A stretch of DNA of 64,000 bases from Undibacterium sp049340185 (lineage in GTDB: Bacteria > Pseudomonadota > Gammaproteobacteria > Burkholderiales > Burkholderiaceae_D), in contig NZ_JBMPPC010000002.1 in NCBI RefSeq assembly GCF_049340185.1, positions 634,574 to 698,573 on the forward strand, written 5' to 3'. Shown piece by piece: positions 34,477 through 43,464 of the stretch; the first letter of the stretch is position 1; the number at the start of each line of letters is the position of its first letter. The position numbers and the translations under genes were made by a program. The notes below the pieces were generated by a model. The model did no database searches. It was not told the DNA's origin and saw only the letters and a list, made by a program, of their open reading frames with translations.

Positions 34477-36546
34477 TTAGTCAGCTACGTTTTCCGTTTC
34501 TCCGTTTTCTTTAGCCTTAACGGGGCCAACAACTTCGATCAACTCAACCATACCCTCTGTTAAAGCGGCGGACAAATCGTGGTCCAGCACTTTCATTGCC
34601 TGCTCTTGCGGTACCAGCAATTTCGCTAACCCATAGGCGCGGTTGCGGCCATGTGCCTTGCCGAGATATAAGGCCATGTCAGCCATCTGCATGGCTTTTT
34701 CCCAATTACATACCTCTTCCGGAATACCGGAAAACGGCAGCGAGATAAACCCGGCGGTGACCGTGACCGGCACCGATATGTCCCCTACCTGAATATTCTG
34801 TTCGCCAATCGCAAACAACACACGCTCGACCAGCCGGGTGAGTTGGCTGGGGTGCGATTTCGGTGAATAAATTAAAAACTCCTCGCCACCCCAACGCAAT
34901 ACCATGTCGGTATCACGCACGGCTTTTTTGAGGCGGTGCGCCACCTCCATTAAGACACTGTCACCAACCGCATGTCCCCAGGTATCATTAATTTGCTTGA
35001 AGTGATCGATATCCATCAATATCAGACAATCGGGATTACTGCTGTCATCGCCACGCCGGTCTTTTTCTGCACTGATCATGCGGGTTCGCATCAGATCGAC
35101 GAATGAACGGCGGTTGTATAGGCCGGTCAGTGGATCGCGCACGGCGTGAAATTCTAGCTGCTGATTCGCTTCGAGCAATTTTTCATTCGCTCTTCGTACC
35201 CGTCTGTATAAGAGGAAAATAAATATGCCTGCCATGATAGTCACCACGGCAGCAAGCAAAGTAATAATTTGCTGCAGGCGGCGATTTTTAATGTCCGCGT
35301 CCTTTAACTGATTTTCGCGGGCGAGTAATTCAATTTGTTTTTGCCGTTGATCGGCGTTGAAGGTTTCTTGCAACGTGGCGACTGCCTTAGCACCATCCGA
35401 GCGGAACAACTCGTTACTCAGTACCTGTTGTCTGCGGACGACGCTGAGCGCCTCTTTATACATGCCCGCTTTTTCATACATGCGCCCAAGCTCATCAAGT
35501 ACGCCTTCGAGATCAGCTCTCGCCTCAATTTTTTCAAAATACGCGATAACCGTATTGACCTTCTCAGCCCCTTGCGCGATTTTGCCCTGGCCGCCCAGAG
35601 CAAACCCCCAGTTGACCGTAGCGAAGGCTTTGGAGTAGTCATCATCCATTTCCACCGATTTGGCATAGGCGAGCTTTGAGGTGCGCTCAGCCTCAACAAA
35701 ATTTTGCATAACCAGATATTGATCTGCGATATTTCCCAATGCCGTCACCTCAATACTGGCGAGAGAAGCCTCACGACCGATTGCCAGAGCACGCTCATAT
35801 GCCTGCAGAGCATCTTTGTTGCGTCCAAGCTGAGCAAACGCGACGCCTTGCGCGATTCTTAATGAAGACAGTGTTTTGGGCTCACTCGCCACCGGAGACA
35901 GCTTCAAAGCCTCGTCCACTGTGGCCAACGCTTTCTCGGGATTTTTCATCGCGTTATACAGATTCGCGATGGAATTGAGCCGATATAATTTAGATTGAAT
36001 CTGCCGCCGCGGTTGTAGCTCGGTCAGTTTCAGCGCTTCAAGATAATGCGACAGAGCCAACTCGAAACGCGCGGTGGACGCATACACTGCCGCGAACGCG
36101 TTTTGTATGCGTATCCTTAGTTCTGGGTCGTTACTATTCTTTGTTCTGGCTTGGATTTCAGTCAGTGTTGCAATACTTTGCTCAGGGTGTCCTGCATCCA
36201 GAGCCTGCAAGGCTTCGCCGATCTGGGCAAAGGCAATCGAATCTTTATCCCCTTGCCTGGTTGCCAGCGCCAGCAAGGCGGCGTTCTCTTTCTCAGCCTG
36301 CTTGGCTTTACCGGCATCGTATAAGAGACCGATCATGGTCTTCAATGTGCGCAACTTAACCTGATAAGTTGCATCTGACGGCAAATTTGCTTCGAATTCC
36401 TGGAATTGCTTTAGCGCCGCAGCATTATCGATATCACCAAACGCCTGCATCTTATCGATTTGTTCCATGTCCTCTTTTTCACCGGCGTGACTAAGCCCGG
36501 CCAGAGAGAGGCCAAACACCAAAGCGGTCAAGCAGATACGGATCAT
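34477..36546 (-). CDS. Diguanylate cyclase with periplasmic TPR sensor region
   Basis: A 689-residue inner-membrane protein. It has a signal sequence (MIRICLTALVFGLSLAGLSHA), then ~400 residues of helical TPR-like repeats (for example ALQAYERALAIGREA, EAERTSKLAYAKSV, ALSHYLEALKLTEL), a short coiled stretch, one membrane helix (LLAAVVTIMAGIFIFLLY), and a C-terminal GGDEF domain starting DPLTGLYNRRSF. The active loop is GGEEF near residue 551, and an intact inhibitory site RDTD sits five residues before it, so it should make c-di-GMP and be product-inhibited. ATG 36546 is chosen for its GGAAA and clean signal peptide. It is divergent from valS. The signal it senses is unknown. Confidence 0.9.
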   Translation of the reverse strand: MIRICLTALVFGLSLAGLSHAGEKEDMEQIDKMQAFGDIDNAAALKQFQEFEANLPSDATYQVKLRTLKTMIGLLYDAGKAKQAEKENAALLALATRQGDKDSIAFAQIGEALQALDAGHPEQSIATLTEIQARTKNSNDPELRIRIQNAFAAVYASTARFELALSHYLEALKLTELQPRRQIQSKLYRLNSIANLYNAMKNPEKALATVDEALKLSPVASEPKTLSSLRIAQGVAFAQLGRNKDALQAYERALAIGREASLASIEVTALGNIADQYLVMQNFVEAERTSKLAYAKSVEMDDDYSKAFATVNWGFALGGQGKIAQGAEKVNTVIAYFEKIEARADLEGVLDELGRMYEKAGMYKEALSVVRRQQVLSNELFRSDGAKAVATLQETFNADQRQKQIELLARENQLKDADIKNRRLQQIITLLAAVVTIMAGIFIFLLYRRVRRANEKLLEANQQLEFHAVRDPLTGLYNRRSFVDLMRTRMISAEKDRRGDDSSNPDCLILMDIDHFKQINDTWGHAVGDSVLMEVAHRLKKAVRDTDMVLRWGGEEFLIYSPKSHPSQLTRLVERVLFAIGEQNIQVGDISVPVTVTAGFISLPFSGIPEEVCNWEKAMQMADMALYLGKAHGRNRAYGLAKLLVPQEQAMKVLDHDLSAALTEGMVELIEVVGPVKAKENGETENVAD

Positions 36547-36852
36547 TGCATTTCCGACCATGTCTATTCGTTCAGAAGGCTTGCGGCGTTGAATTGAGAC
36601 GCGACAAAAACAAATCCGGGACAAACTCCCCGTTATGTTTCATTCGGGCTATATCCTAGCATTTTAACTAAACGTAATTGATGCTTTTTTACGCTATTTT
36701 TCATAATAACGACATCTCTTTACGAGCACACGAAGCACGATAGAGGCACTTTAGGGGCACTTGATCTGTGTAGCAATTTTCATCGTGAAACTCGAGCTGA
36801 GTGCGCTCGTCATTTATAATCATTGTTTAAGCAAACCAACTAGATACCAATC
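36547..36852. other. Divergent region, diguanylate cyclase / valS
   Basis: No gene, RNA or clear repeat is seen. It is AT-rich toward the middle and should contain both promoters; no box pair stands out. No T-box or other aminoacyl-tRNA leader is evident before valS. Confidence 0.4.
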
Positions 36853-39678
36853 ATGGAATTAGCCAAGTCATTTGAGCCCGCCGAAATCGAAGCATTCTGG
36901 CGTACGGAGTGGGAAAAACGTGGATATTTCACGGCCAGTACCGATGCCAGCAAACCATCGTTCAGCATACAACTGCCGCCGCCGAATGTGACTGGCACCT
37001 TGCATATGGGACATGCGTTCAACCAAACGATTATGGATGGATTAACCCGCTACTACCGTATGCGTGGCCACAATACCGCCTGGATCCCGGGTACCGATCA
37101 CGCTGGCATTGCTACCCAAATTGTGGTGGAACGCCAGCTCGATGCACAAAAAATATCCCGTCATGATTTGGGTCGTGAAAAATTTCTAGAAAAAGTCTGG
37201 GAGTGGAAAGAAAAATCCGGATCAACGATTACCGGTCAGATGCGTCGCATGGGTGCATCGGCTGACTGGGATCGTGAATACTTTACGATGGATGCACCAC
37301 GCTCCAAAGTCGTCACCGAAGTATTCGTCCGCCTGGTAGAGCAAGGCCTGATCTATCGCGGTAAGCGCCTGGTGAACTGGGATCCTGTACTCGGTACCGC
37401 GGTGTCAGACCTGGAAGTAGTATCGGAAGAGGAAGATGGCTCGATGTGGCACATCCGCTATCCGTTTGCGGATGGCAGCGGTCACCTGACGGTCGCAACC
37501 ACACGCCCTGAAACCTTGCTGGGTGACGTCGCCGTTGCCGTCGACCCTACCGACGAGCGCTACATCCATCTGGTTGGCAAGATGTTGAAATTGCCGCTGA
37601 CTGACAGACAAATTCCTGTCATCGCCGACAGTTATGTAGACAAAGAATTTGGTACTGGCTGCGTCAAGATCACGCCAGCGCATGACTTCAACGATTATGC
37701 AGTCGGTCAGCGCCACAAGCTGGACATGATCAGCATCTTGACCCTCGATGCAAAGATCAACGAAAACGGTTCCGCAGCCTACCAAGGCATGGATCGCTTC
37801 ATCGCCCGCAAACAAATCATTGCCGATCTCGACGCGCAAGGCTTACTCGAATCCGTCAAACCGCACAAACTCATGGTACCGCGCGGTGACCGCACGAACG
37901 TCGTGATTGAACCGATGCTGACGGATCAGTGGTTCATGGCGATGAGCAAACCCGCACCGGAAGGCACTCACTTTCCAGGTAAATCTATCGCCGAAGTCGC
38001 GCTGGAAAAAGTCGCCAGCGGCGAAATCAAATTCGTACCAGAAAACTGGAATACGACTTATAACCAATGGCTGAACAATATCCAGGACTGGTGCATCTCA
38101 CGCCAGCTCTGGTGGGGCCATCAGATCCCGGCATGGTACGGTGACAATGGTGAAATTTTCGTCGCCCGCAATGAGGAAGAAGCAATAGCAAAAGCCGCTG
38201 AAGCACACTATACCGGTACACTGAAGCGTGACGACGATGTACTCGACACCTGGTTCTCATCTGCCCTTGTTCCGTTTTCGACGATGGGCTGGCCGGAAGA
38301 AACTAAGGACATGCAAATGTTCTTGCCTTCATCCGTTTTAGTCACCGGCTTCGATATCATTTTCTTCTGGGTGGCGCGCATGGTCATGATGACCGCGCAC
38401 TTCACTGGCAAGGTACCGTTCCATACCGTCTATGTACATGGACTGGTACGCGATTCCAGTGGTCAGAAAATGTCTAAATCCAAAGGGAATACGCTAGATC
38501 CTATCGACCTGATCGACGGCATCAGTGTCGACAATCTGGTTGCCAAGCGCACCATTGGCTTGATGAATCCCAAGCAAGCCACTGCGATTGAAAAAGCTAC
38601 CCGCAAAGAATTTGCCGATGGTGTACCAGCCTACGGCACCGATGCTTTGCGCTTCACGATGGCAAGCTACGCGTCTCTCGGTCGCAATATCAATTTCGAT
38701 CTGGGCCGTTGCGAAGGTTATCGTAATTTCTGCAATAAATTGTGGAACGCCACCCGCTTCGTGCTGATGAATACCGAAGGCAAGGACTGCGGTTTTGGTA
38801 CTGGAGTGACGGACGCCGATCTCGATTATTCACAAGCTGACAAATGGATTATCTCGATGCTGCAACATGCAGAAGCAGATATCGAAAAGGGGTTCAGTGA
38901 CTATCGCTTCGATAATATTGCTTCATCCATTTATAAGTTTGTCTGGGACGAATATTGCGACTGGTATCTGGAAGTCGCAAAGGTACAGGTACAACACGGC
39001 AGCGAGGCGCAGCAACGCGCAACCCGTCGTACCTTATTGCGTGTACTCGAAGCGATTTTACGCCTGGCACATCCGGTAATTCCCTTTGTGACCGAAGCGT
39101 TGTGGCAGACGGTAGCCCCGCTGGCAGGTAAGCATCTGGATCCGGCGGGCGACTCCATCATGCGTCAGCCTTATCCTTTGGTGAATGCGTCGAATATCCA
39201 TATCGGCGCAGAAGAATGGATGACCGCTCTCAAATCGCTGACCGATGCGTGCCGCAACCTGCGCGGTGAAATGCAGCTGTCACCCGCCCTGCGCGTTCCT
39301 CTCCTTTTGCAGGCAGGTAGCGCAGCAGAGAAATTGCAGTTGCAATCCTTCGCACCGTATCTGCAAGCGCTGGCAAAGCTCTCGGAAGTACAGGTCCTTG
39401 ACGCACTGCCAGAATCACCGGCGCCGGTGTCTATCGTCGGCACAGCCAAACTGATGTTAAAAGTTGAGATTGACGTGGCGGCTGAACGCGAGCGCCTGGG
39501 TAAAGAGATCGCAAAACTCGATACAGAAATCAGCAAGGCACAAGCCAAGCTCAGCAATGAGAGCTTCGTCGCACGTGCTCCGGCACAAGTCGTCGCACAA
39601 GAGAAGGAACGTGTCGCCGGCTTCAGCGCAACACTAGAAAAAATGCGTGAGCAATTTGCCAAATTACCGGCAGCATAA
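36853..39678 (+). CDS. valS: Valyl-tRNA synthetase
   Basis: Class I synthetase charging tRNA-Val. The 941-residue protein shows the HIGH-type motif in PPPNVTGTLHMGHAF near residue 45, the CP1 editing domain (TTRPETLLGDVAVAV), KMSKSKGNTLDP near residue 540, the anticodon-binding helical region, and the C-terminal coiled coil (LGKEIAKLDTEISKAQAKLS) typical of ValRS. The length is normal. ATG 36853 starts the typical ELAKSFEPAEIEAFW. Monocistronic with a strong terminator. Confidence 0.98.
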   Translation: MELAKSFEPAEIEAFWRTEWEKRGYFTASTDASKPSFSIQLPPPNVTGTLHMGHAFNQTIMDGLTRYYRMRGHNTAWIPGTDHAGIATQIVVERQLDAQKISRHDLGREKFLEKVWEWKEKSGSTITGQMRRMGASADWDREYFTMDAPRSKVVTEVFVRLVEQGLIYRGKRLVNWDPVLGTAVSDLEVVSEEEDGSMWHIRYPFADGSGHLTVATTRPETLLGDVAVAVDPTDERYIHLVGKMLKLPLTDRQIPVIADSYVDKEFGTGCVKITPAHDFNDYAVGQRHKLDMISILTLDAKINENGSAAYQGMDRFIARKQIIADLDAQGLLESVKPHKLMVPRGDRTNVVIEPMLTDQWFMAMSKPAPEGTHFPGKSIAEVALEKVASGEIKFVPENWNTTYNQWLNNIQDWCISRQLWWGHQIPAWYGDNGEIFVARNEEEAIAKAAEAHYTGTLKRDDDVLDTWFSSALVPFSTMGWPEETKDMQMFLPSSVLVTGFDIIFFWVARMVMMTAHFTGKVPFHTVYVHGLVRDSSGQKMSKSKGNTLDPIDLIDGISVDNLVAKRTIGLMNPKQATAIEKATRKEFADGVPAYGTDALRFTMASYASLGRNINFDLGRCEGYRNFCNKLWNATRFVLMNTEGKDCGFGTGVTDADLDYSQADKWIISMLQHAEADIEKGFSDYRFDNIASSIYKFVWDEYCDWYLEVAKVQVQHGSEAQQRATRRTLLRVLEAILRLAHPVIPFVTEALWQTVAPLAGKHLDPAGDSIMRQPYPLVNASNIHIGAEEWMTALKSLTDACRNLRGEMQLSPALRVPLLLQAGSAAEKLQLQSFAPYLQALAKLSEVQVLDALPESPAPVSIVGTAKLMLKVEIDVAAERERLGKEIAKLDTEISKAQAKLSNESFVARAPAQVVAQEKERVAGFSATLEKMREQFAKLPAA

Positions 39679-39741
39679 TTACGCTCGCTCTATGTGACAC
39701 TCTGATCATGTGATGGTGTGATGATGTGATATTCACCCATG

Positions 39742-39768
39742 AAAAGCAGCCTTCGGGCTGCTTTTTTT
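39742..39768 (+). terminator. Intrinsic terminator after valS
   Basis: AAAAGCAGCC (39742-39751), loop TTCG, GGCTGCTTTT (39756-39765) and further T residues: a very stable UUCG hairpin with a T tail. Confidence 0.95.
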
Positions 39769-39974
39769 ACGCTCCGGATAATAGACGATGTTGTGTTTTA
39801 CCTTCATTAAAGTAGACACTCTAATTATTTAGTACATGACAAAAAAACTGCCACGTACAATCAGTCGCAGAAATTTATCACTTTTTCCCATGTCCGCTTC
39901 ATGAGTGTCATTACGGTCATCCATAGACACTCAATATGCTGAAATGGAATTAGCCCAACTAAGACGGAGACAAT

Positions 39975-40418
39975 ATGAACAAAAAAACAAGCATCGCCGC
40001 ACTGCTACTGCTGTGCATCACCTCAATGGCATTCGCTCAGGATACGCCCGTCGGTTTGTGGAAGAATATCGACGACAAGTCCGGCAAACCCAAGGCACTG
40101 ATCCGCATTTCAGAAAATAGCGGCGAACTGATAGGGAAAATCGAAAAGCTATTTCCCGAAGGTGAAGAAGATCAGAATCCAAAATGCGATAAATGCGATG
40201 GCGTGAATAAAAATCAGCCCATCATCGGCATGACTATTTTGTTTGGCTTGAAAAAAGACGGGGACGAATATAACGGCGGCCGCATTCTCGATCCTGCAAA
40301 TGGCAAACTGTATCGCAGCAAACTCTCGGTCACCGACAACAATAAAAAACTCAATGTTCGTGGCTATATCGGCACACCACTATTCGGTCGCTCACAAGTA
40401 TGGGTGCGGGAACAATAA
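39975..40418 (+). CDS. Secreted DUF2147 family protein
   Basis: A 147-residue exported protein with a signal peptide (MNKKTSIAALLLLCITSMAFA). The mature part VGLWKNIDDKSGKPKALIRI, GGRILDPANGKLYRSKL and RGYIGTPLFGRSQVWVR match DUF2147, a lipocalin-like beta-barrel family of unknown function common in proteobacteria. A CDKCDG segment near residue 72 could form a disulfide in the periplasm (inference). It is a single gene between the valS terminator and its own terminator. Confidence 0.9.
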   Translation: MNKKTSIAALLLLCITSMAFAQDTPVGLWKNIDDKSGKPKALIRISENSGELIGKIEKLFPEGEEDQNPKCDKCDGVNKNQPIIGMTILFGLKKDGDEYNGGRILDPANGKLYRSKLSVTDNNKKLNVRGYIGTPLFGRSQVWVREQ

Positions 40419-40428
40419 TCGCCATGTT

Positions 40429-40459
40429 GACGTCAGCAAACTATGCTGACGTCTTTGTT
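40429..40459 (+). terminator. Intrinsic terminator after DUF2147 gene
   Basis: GACGTCAGCA (40429-40438) pairs perfectly with TGCTGACGTC (40444-40453) around a 5-nt loop, followed by TTTGTTT. Confidence 0.85.
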
Positions 40460-40563
40460 TGATCTATGTGATCTGTTTGATCTATATCAGCACTGGCAAC
40501 GCTACTCACTTTAAGCTGGAGGAGATGTGAGGTATTTTCATCTCCCCCCCTGAAGGAGTCATT

Positions 40564-40812
40564 ATGCAAGTAGAGCACCATCCGCTGTCGGCTGAATTTC
40601 CCGCATTCAAAGATACGATCCATGCATTGAAACTCAGCAACGCACATTTTAGTAAATTGTTTGATGAATATGCAGAAACAGACAAAGCCGTGAATCGTGC
40701 AGAAAACGGCGTCGATCATTTGAATGATGCAGCATTAGAAGAACTGAAAAAAGTACGCGTTGTGCAGAAGGATCATTTATTTCAGCTCTTACAAACTGCC
40801 AGCGCCGCCTAG
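40564..40812 (+). CDS. YdcH family protein (DUF465)
   Basis: An 82-residue, highly charged, all-helical small protein. FPAFKDTIHALKLSNAHFSKLFDEYAETDK followed by LEELKKVRVVQKDHLFQLL-type sequence is characteristic of the YdcH/DUF465 family, short coiled-coil hairpins of unknown function. ATG 40564 has GAAGGAG close upstream. It is followed by two hairpins that end the transcript. Confidence 0.9.
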   Translation: MQVEHHPLSAEFPAFKDTIHALKLSNAHFSKLFDEYAETDKAVNRAENGVDHLNDAALEELKKVRVVQKDHLFQLLQTASAA

Positions 40813-40824
40813 TTCGGTTTAGTC

Positions 40825-40881
40825 TTGATCAGCACGACTGATCAAAGAAAAAGGATAGCGATGTCGCTATCCTTTTTCTTT
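40825..40881. terminator. Tandem hairpins between convergent YdcH and membrane-protein genes
   Basis: First hairpin TTGATCAG (40825-40832) with CTGATCAA (40838-40845). The second is a perfect 17-bp stem (40844-40860 with 40865-40881) around ATGT, with A and T runs. The two overlap by two bases, so only one can form fully at a time. The second is the likely bidirectional terminator. Confidence 0.9.
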
Positions 40882-40884
40882 GGG

Positions 40885-41406
40885 CTAATATCCTGACATC
40901 CGCTTCAGCAATTGCCATGTCTTGCGCCAGAATGCCGCCTCCCAACTGATCAGGCGTGCCAGCCAAAGAGGCATATCGTTGCCTGATACTATCTTTGCAG
41001 CGATCTGTTCTGCGGATTCGTCCAACTTGAAAACGCTACGATAAAGCAATATCATGAAGCGCAATTCAAACAAGATCACTGCGGCCATCCCCAGATAACG
41101 CAGCCAGGATAAACTCGTCAATAAGTGATGATGCGCCTGCGGAATAATATAGCCACAAACCCATATGGCGCTGCAACTGAGCGCGAGTGCGCGGACAATA
41201 GCAGACTTCCCTTTTTGCCGGTAACAGACAAAATAAAGTATCGGCAATATGATCGCCAGATCTCCGATAACACCGGCTTCAATCAATAAAGGCATACGCC
41301 AGCTATCTGTGCGCACCAAGATCCACTCGCCGGCAATCATTACAACCGCAACCAGATAAAACCAATGCTGGTTTATTTTTTCAAAGACTCGTTGATGACT
41401 TAGCAT
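40885..41406 (-). CDS. Membrane protein of unknown function
   Basis: A 173-residue protein that is not recognised. It shows about four or five hydrophobic segments (FYLVAVVMIAGEWIL, AGVIGDLAIILPILYFV, IVRALALSCSAIWVCGYII, YLGMAAVILFELRFMILLY) followed by a soluble C-terminal tail of about 50 residues (LDESAEQIAAKIV, then basic and aromatic residues). A histidine cluster PQAHHHL sits between two helices. It starts 14 bases after the stop of the DUF3025 gene and is probably co-transcribed with it. Confidence 0.75.
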   Translation of the reverse strand: MLSHQRVFEKINQHWFYLVAVVMIAGEWILVRTDSWRMPLLIEAGVIGDLAIILPILYFVCYRQKGKSAIVRALALSCSAIWVCGYIIPQAHHHLLTSLSWLRYLGMAAVILFELRFMILLYRSVFKLDESAEQIAAKIVSGNDMPLWLARLISWEAAFWRKTWQLLKRMSGY

Positions 41407-41420
41407 ACGCCCTCCTTTGT

Positions 41421-42284
41421 TTAATGTCCCTCTGATGAAGGACGTTTCTTTGCACGAAACACCTGTGTATCTGCATAAAACTCATGACTCTGATTCTGCC
41501 ACCATCCAGGAATGCCTAGCACGGGCAATGGCGTGTAATCCGCGGTGCTTAAACTGATTTCACCTAAACGTGTTGCGACCTCTTGATCTAACCAATGCCG
41601 TTTTTCTTCATCGCTGGCCGTAAAAAATTGTGCATCCGCCCGGACCACAAAGGTATGTGCCGTAATTGCTTTATACGGATTCACCAACTTCTCCATCAGC
41701 GCATGCCCAAATGTCCAGACCTCGGCTTGCCGCCCGAACAGGGCGCGTTGCTGGACGAAAGCCTGTTGCCATTCATGCCTGCGCAATGCGGCGATTAGAG
41801 CGTCACCTTGTACGCTATTGTCCACCACCAGCAACGCAGCATTTTCATCAAAAATCGTTGCCGCATCACGAGCCGAACCGCGTGACTTGCCAATGCCGTG
41901 CAGAGCTATTTGAGCAGCTTGCATGGCATTTAATTGTCGTTTAATTTTTGGAAAAGTCAGCCATACCAAAGCATTAAAAAAGTCGTGCAAATTTTCACGC
42001 GTCGGCACTTGCCCGGTATCGCTGATGAAGGCTTCATAAGCGACGCCCTCCGGCAGACATTCTTGTGCGACAAAAGAAATCCGTTGTTGGCCATGATTCT
42101 GCACGAGGTTGATCTGCGCGCTCTCGTTCAGATAGCGGCGCCAGTCGCCTGACGCTCGCAGGGCAAGCGCGGTTGCACGGACCGGCGCATACCAGCCATG
42201 CGACCAGTCAATAGCGGAATAAAATAAGGCCGATTCTGAAGTCTCGGGCATTACATCGCTGGGCAGCTGACTTACACTCACCAT
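41421..42284 (-). CDS. DUF3025 family protein
   Basis: A 287-residue soluble protein matching the DUF3025 family by IDWSHGWYAPVRA, ISFVAQECLPEGVAYEAFI, ENLHDFFNALVWLTFPKIKRQLNAMQA and DENAALLVVD. Function is unknown. The start is uncertain: no site has a good Shine-Dalgarno. ATG 42284 is chosen just upstream of the family region. The frame is open to 42407, and the extra part encodes a repetitive LKFES/FRFES/LKFEIS stretch overlapping the 3' end of pyrC. It belongs to a probable pyrC-DUF3025-membrane protein unit. Confidence 0.85.
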   Translation of the reverse strand: MVSVSQLPSDVMPETSESALFYSAIDWSHGWYAPVRATALALRASGDWRRYLNESAQINLVQNHGQQRISFVAQECLPEGVAYEAFISDTGQVPTRENLHDFFNALVWLTFPKIKRQLNAMQAAQIALHGIGKSRGSARDAATIFDENAALLVVDNSVQGDALIAALRRHEWQQAFVQQRALFGRQAEVWTFGHALMEKLVNPYKAITAHTFVVRADAQFFTASDEEKRHWLDQEVATRLGEISLSTADYTPLPVLGIPGWWQNQSHEFYADTQVFRAKKRPSSEGH

Positions 42285-42354
42285 ACACATACAATCGAAT
42301 TCAGGAATAGCAGATTTGGAAATTTCAAATTTGAGGCTTTCAAACCTGAAGGAC

Positions 42355-43464
42355 TCAAACTTGAGATTCTGCAATGGCCTGCATTTTCCAATGAATAGTT
42401 TCACCACCGTTCAATGGCACAATCGTCGTGTCAACGAAAGGCAATTCAGCGGGCAAAGTCCAGTCCTCGCGCGTCAATGTAATCTTGCCAGTATTGCGTG
42501 GTAACTGATAAAAATCAGGGCCATTGAAACTGGCGAAGGCTTCCAATTGATCCAATGCACCAGCCTGATCGAACGCCTCCGTGTAGAGTTCCATCGCATG
42601 TAGCGCCGTGTAGCAACCGGCACAACCGCAGGCGTGCTCTTTCAGTCCTTTGGCATGCGGCGCCGAATCCGTTCCCAGGAAAAAACGGGCGCTACCTGAA
42701 GTCGCCGCCTGCAGCAAAGACAGGCGGTGTGTCTCGCGCTTCAGTACAGGCAAACAATAGTAATGCGGGCGAATACCGCCTTTAAAAATCTCGTTCCGGT
42801 TATACAGCAAATGATGCGCCGTAATCGTGGCGGCAATCGGGCCGGAGGCACTGGCAACGTATTGCGCGGCTTCCGTCGTAGTGATGTGCTCGAAAACCAC
42901 TTTCAGCTCAGGCATATCGCGGCGCAAGGGTTGCAATACGCGATCAATGAATACGGCTTCGCGATCAAATAAATCGATCTCAGGATTCGTAACCTCACCA
43001 TGAACCAGAAACGGCATGCCGACTTCTTGCATCGTTTCCAAGGTCTTGTAGCACTTGATCAGGTCCGTCACACCGGCATCGGAATTCGTCGTCGCACCAG
43101 CCGGATACAGCTTCACGGCATGCACAAAACCACTGTCTTTGGCACGACGGATTTCATCCGGCGGCGTATTGTCGGTCAGATATAAAGTCATGAGCGGCTC
43201 AAACTGCATTCCCGCAGGTAAAGCAGCCAGAATACGCTGGCGATAAGCCGCAGCCTGCTCTGTCGTGGTCACAGGCGGCTTCAGATTTGGCATCACAATC
43301 GCACGCGCAAATTGACGCGCAGTGTCAGGCAAGACGCTGGCAAGTGCGGCACCATCGCGCAAATGCAAATGCCAGTCGTCTGGACGAGTGAGGGTAATCT
43401 GCTGCGGATACTGCCCGGCGTTACGGGAGGTCGGTGAGGTTTGCTGAGTAATCTGAGAGGTCAT
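42355..43464 (-). CDS. pyrC: Dihydroorotase
   Basis: Zinc amidohydrolase closing carbamoyl aspartate to dihydroorotate in pyrimidine synthesis. The 369-residue E. coli-type PyrC shows the metal-binding RPDDWHLHLRDG, AVKLYPAGATTNSDAGV with the carboxylated lysine, LVHGEV, FEHITT, and FLGTDSAPH with the catalytic Asp. ATG 43464 is chosen; the N-terminal ~25 residues before ITLTRPDDWH are low complexity and may mean the true start is a few codons off. Confidence 0.95.
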   Translation of the reverse strand: MTSQITQQTSPTSRNAGQYPQQITLTRPDDWHLHLRDGAALASVLPDTARQFARAIVMPNLKPPVTTTEQAAAYRQRILAALPAGMQFEPLMTLYLTDNTPPDEIRRAKDSGFVHAVKLYPAGATTNSDAGVTDLIKCYKTLETMQEVGMPFLVHGEVTNPEIDLFDREAVFIDRVLQPLRRDMPELKVVFEHITTTEAAQYVASASGPIAATITAHHLLYNRNEIFKGGIRPHYYCLPVLKRETHRLSLLQAATSGSARFFLGTDSAPHAKGLKEHACGCAGCYTALHAMELYTEAFDQAGALDQLEAFASFNGPDFYQLPRNTGKITLTREDWTLPAELPFVDTTIVPLNGGETIHWKMQAIAESQV

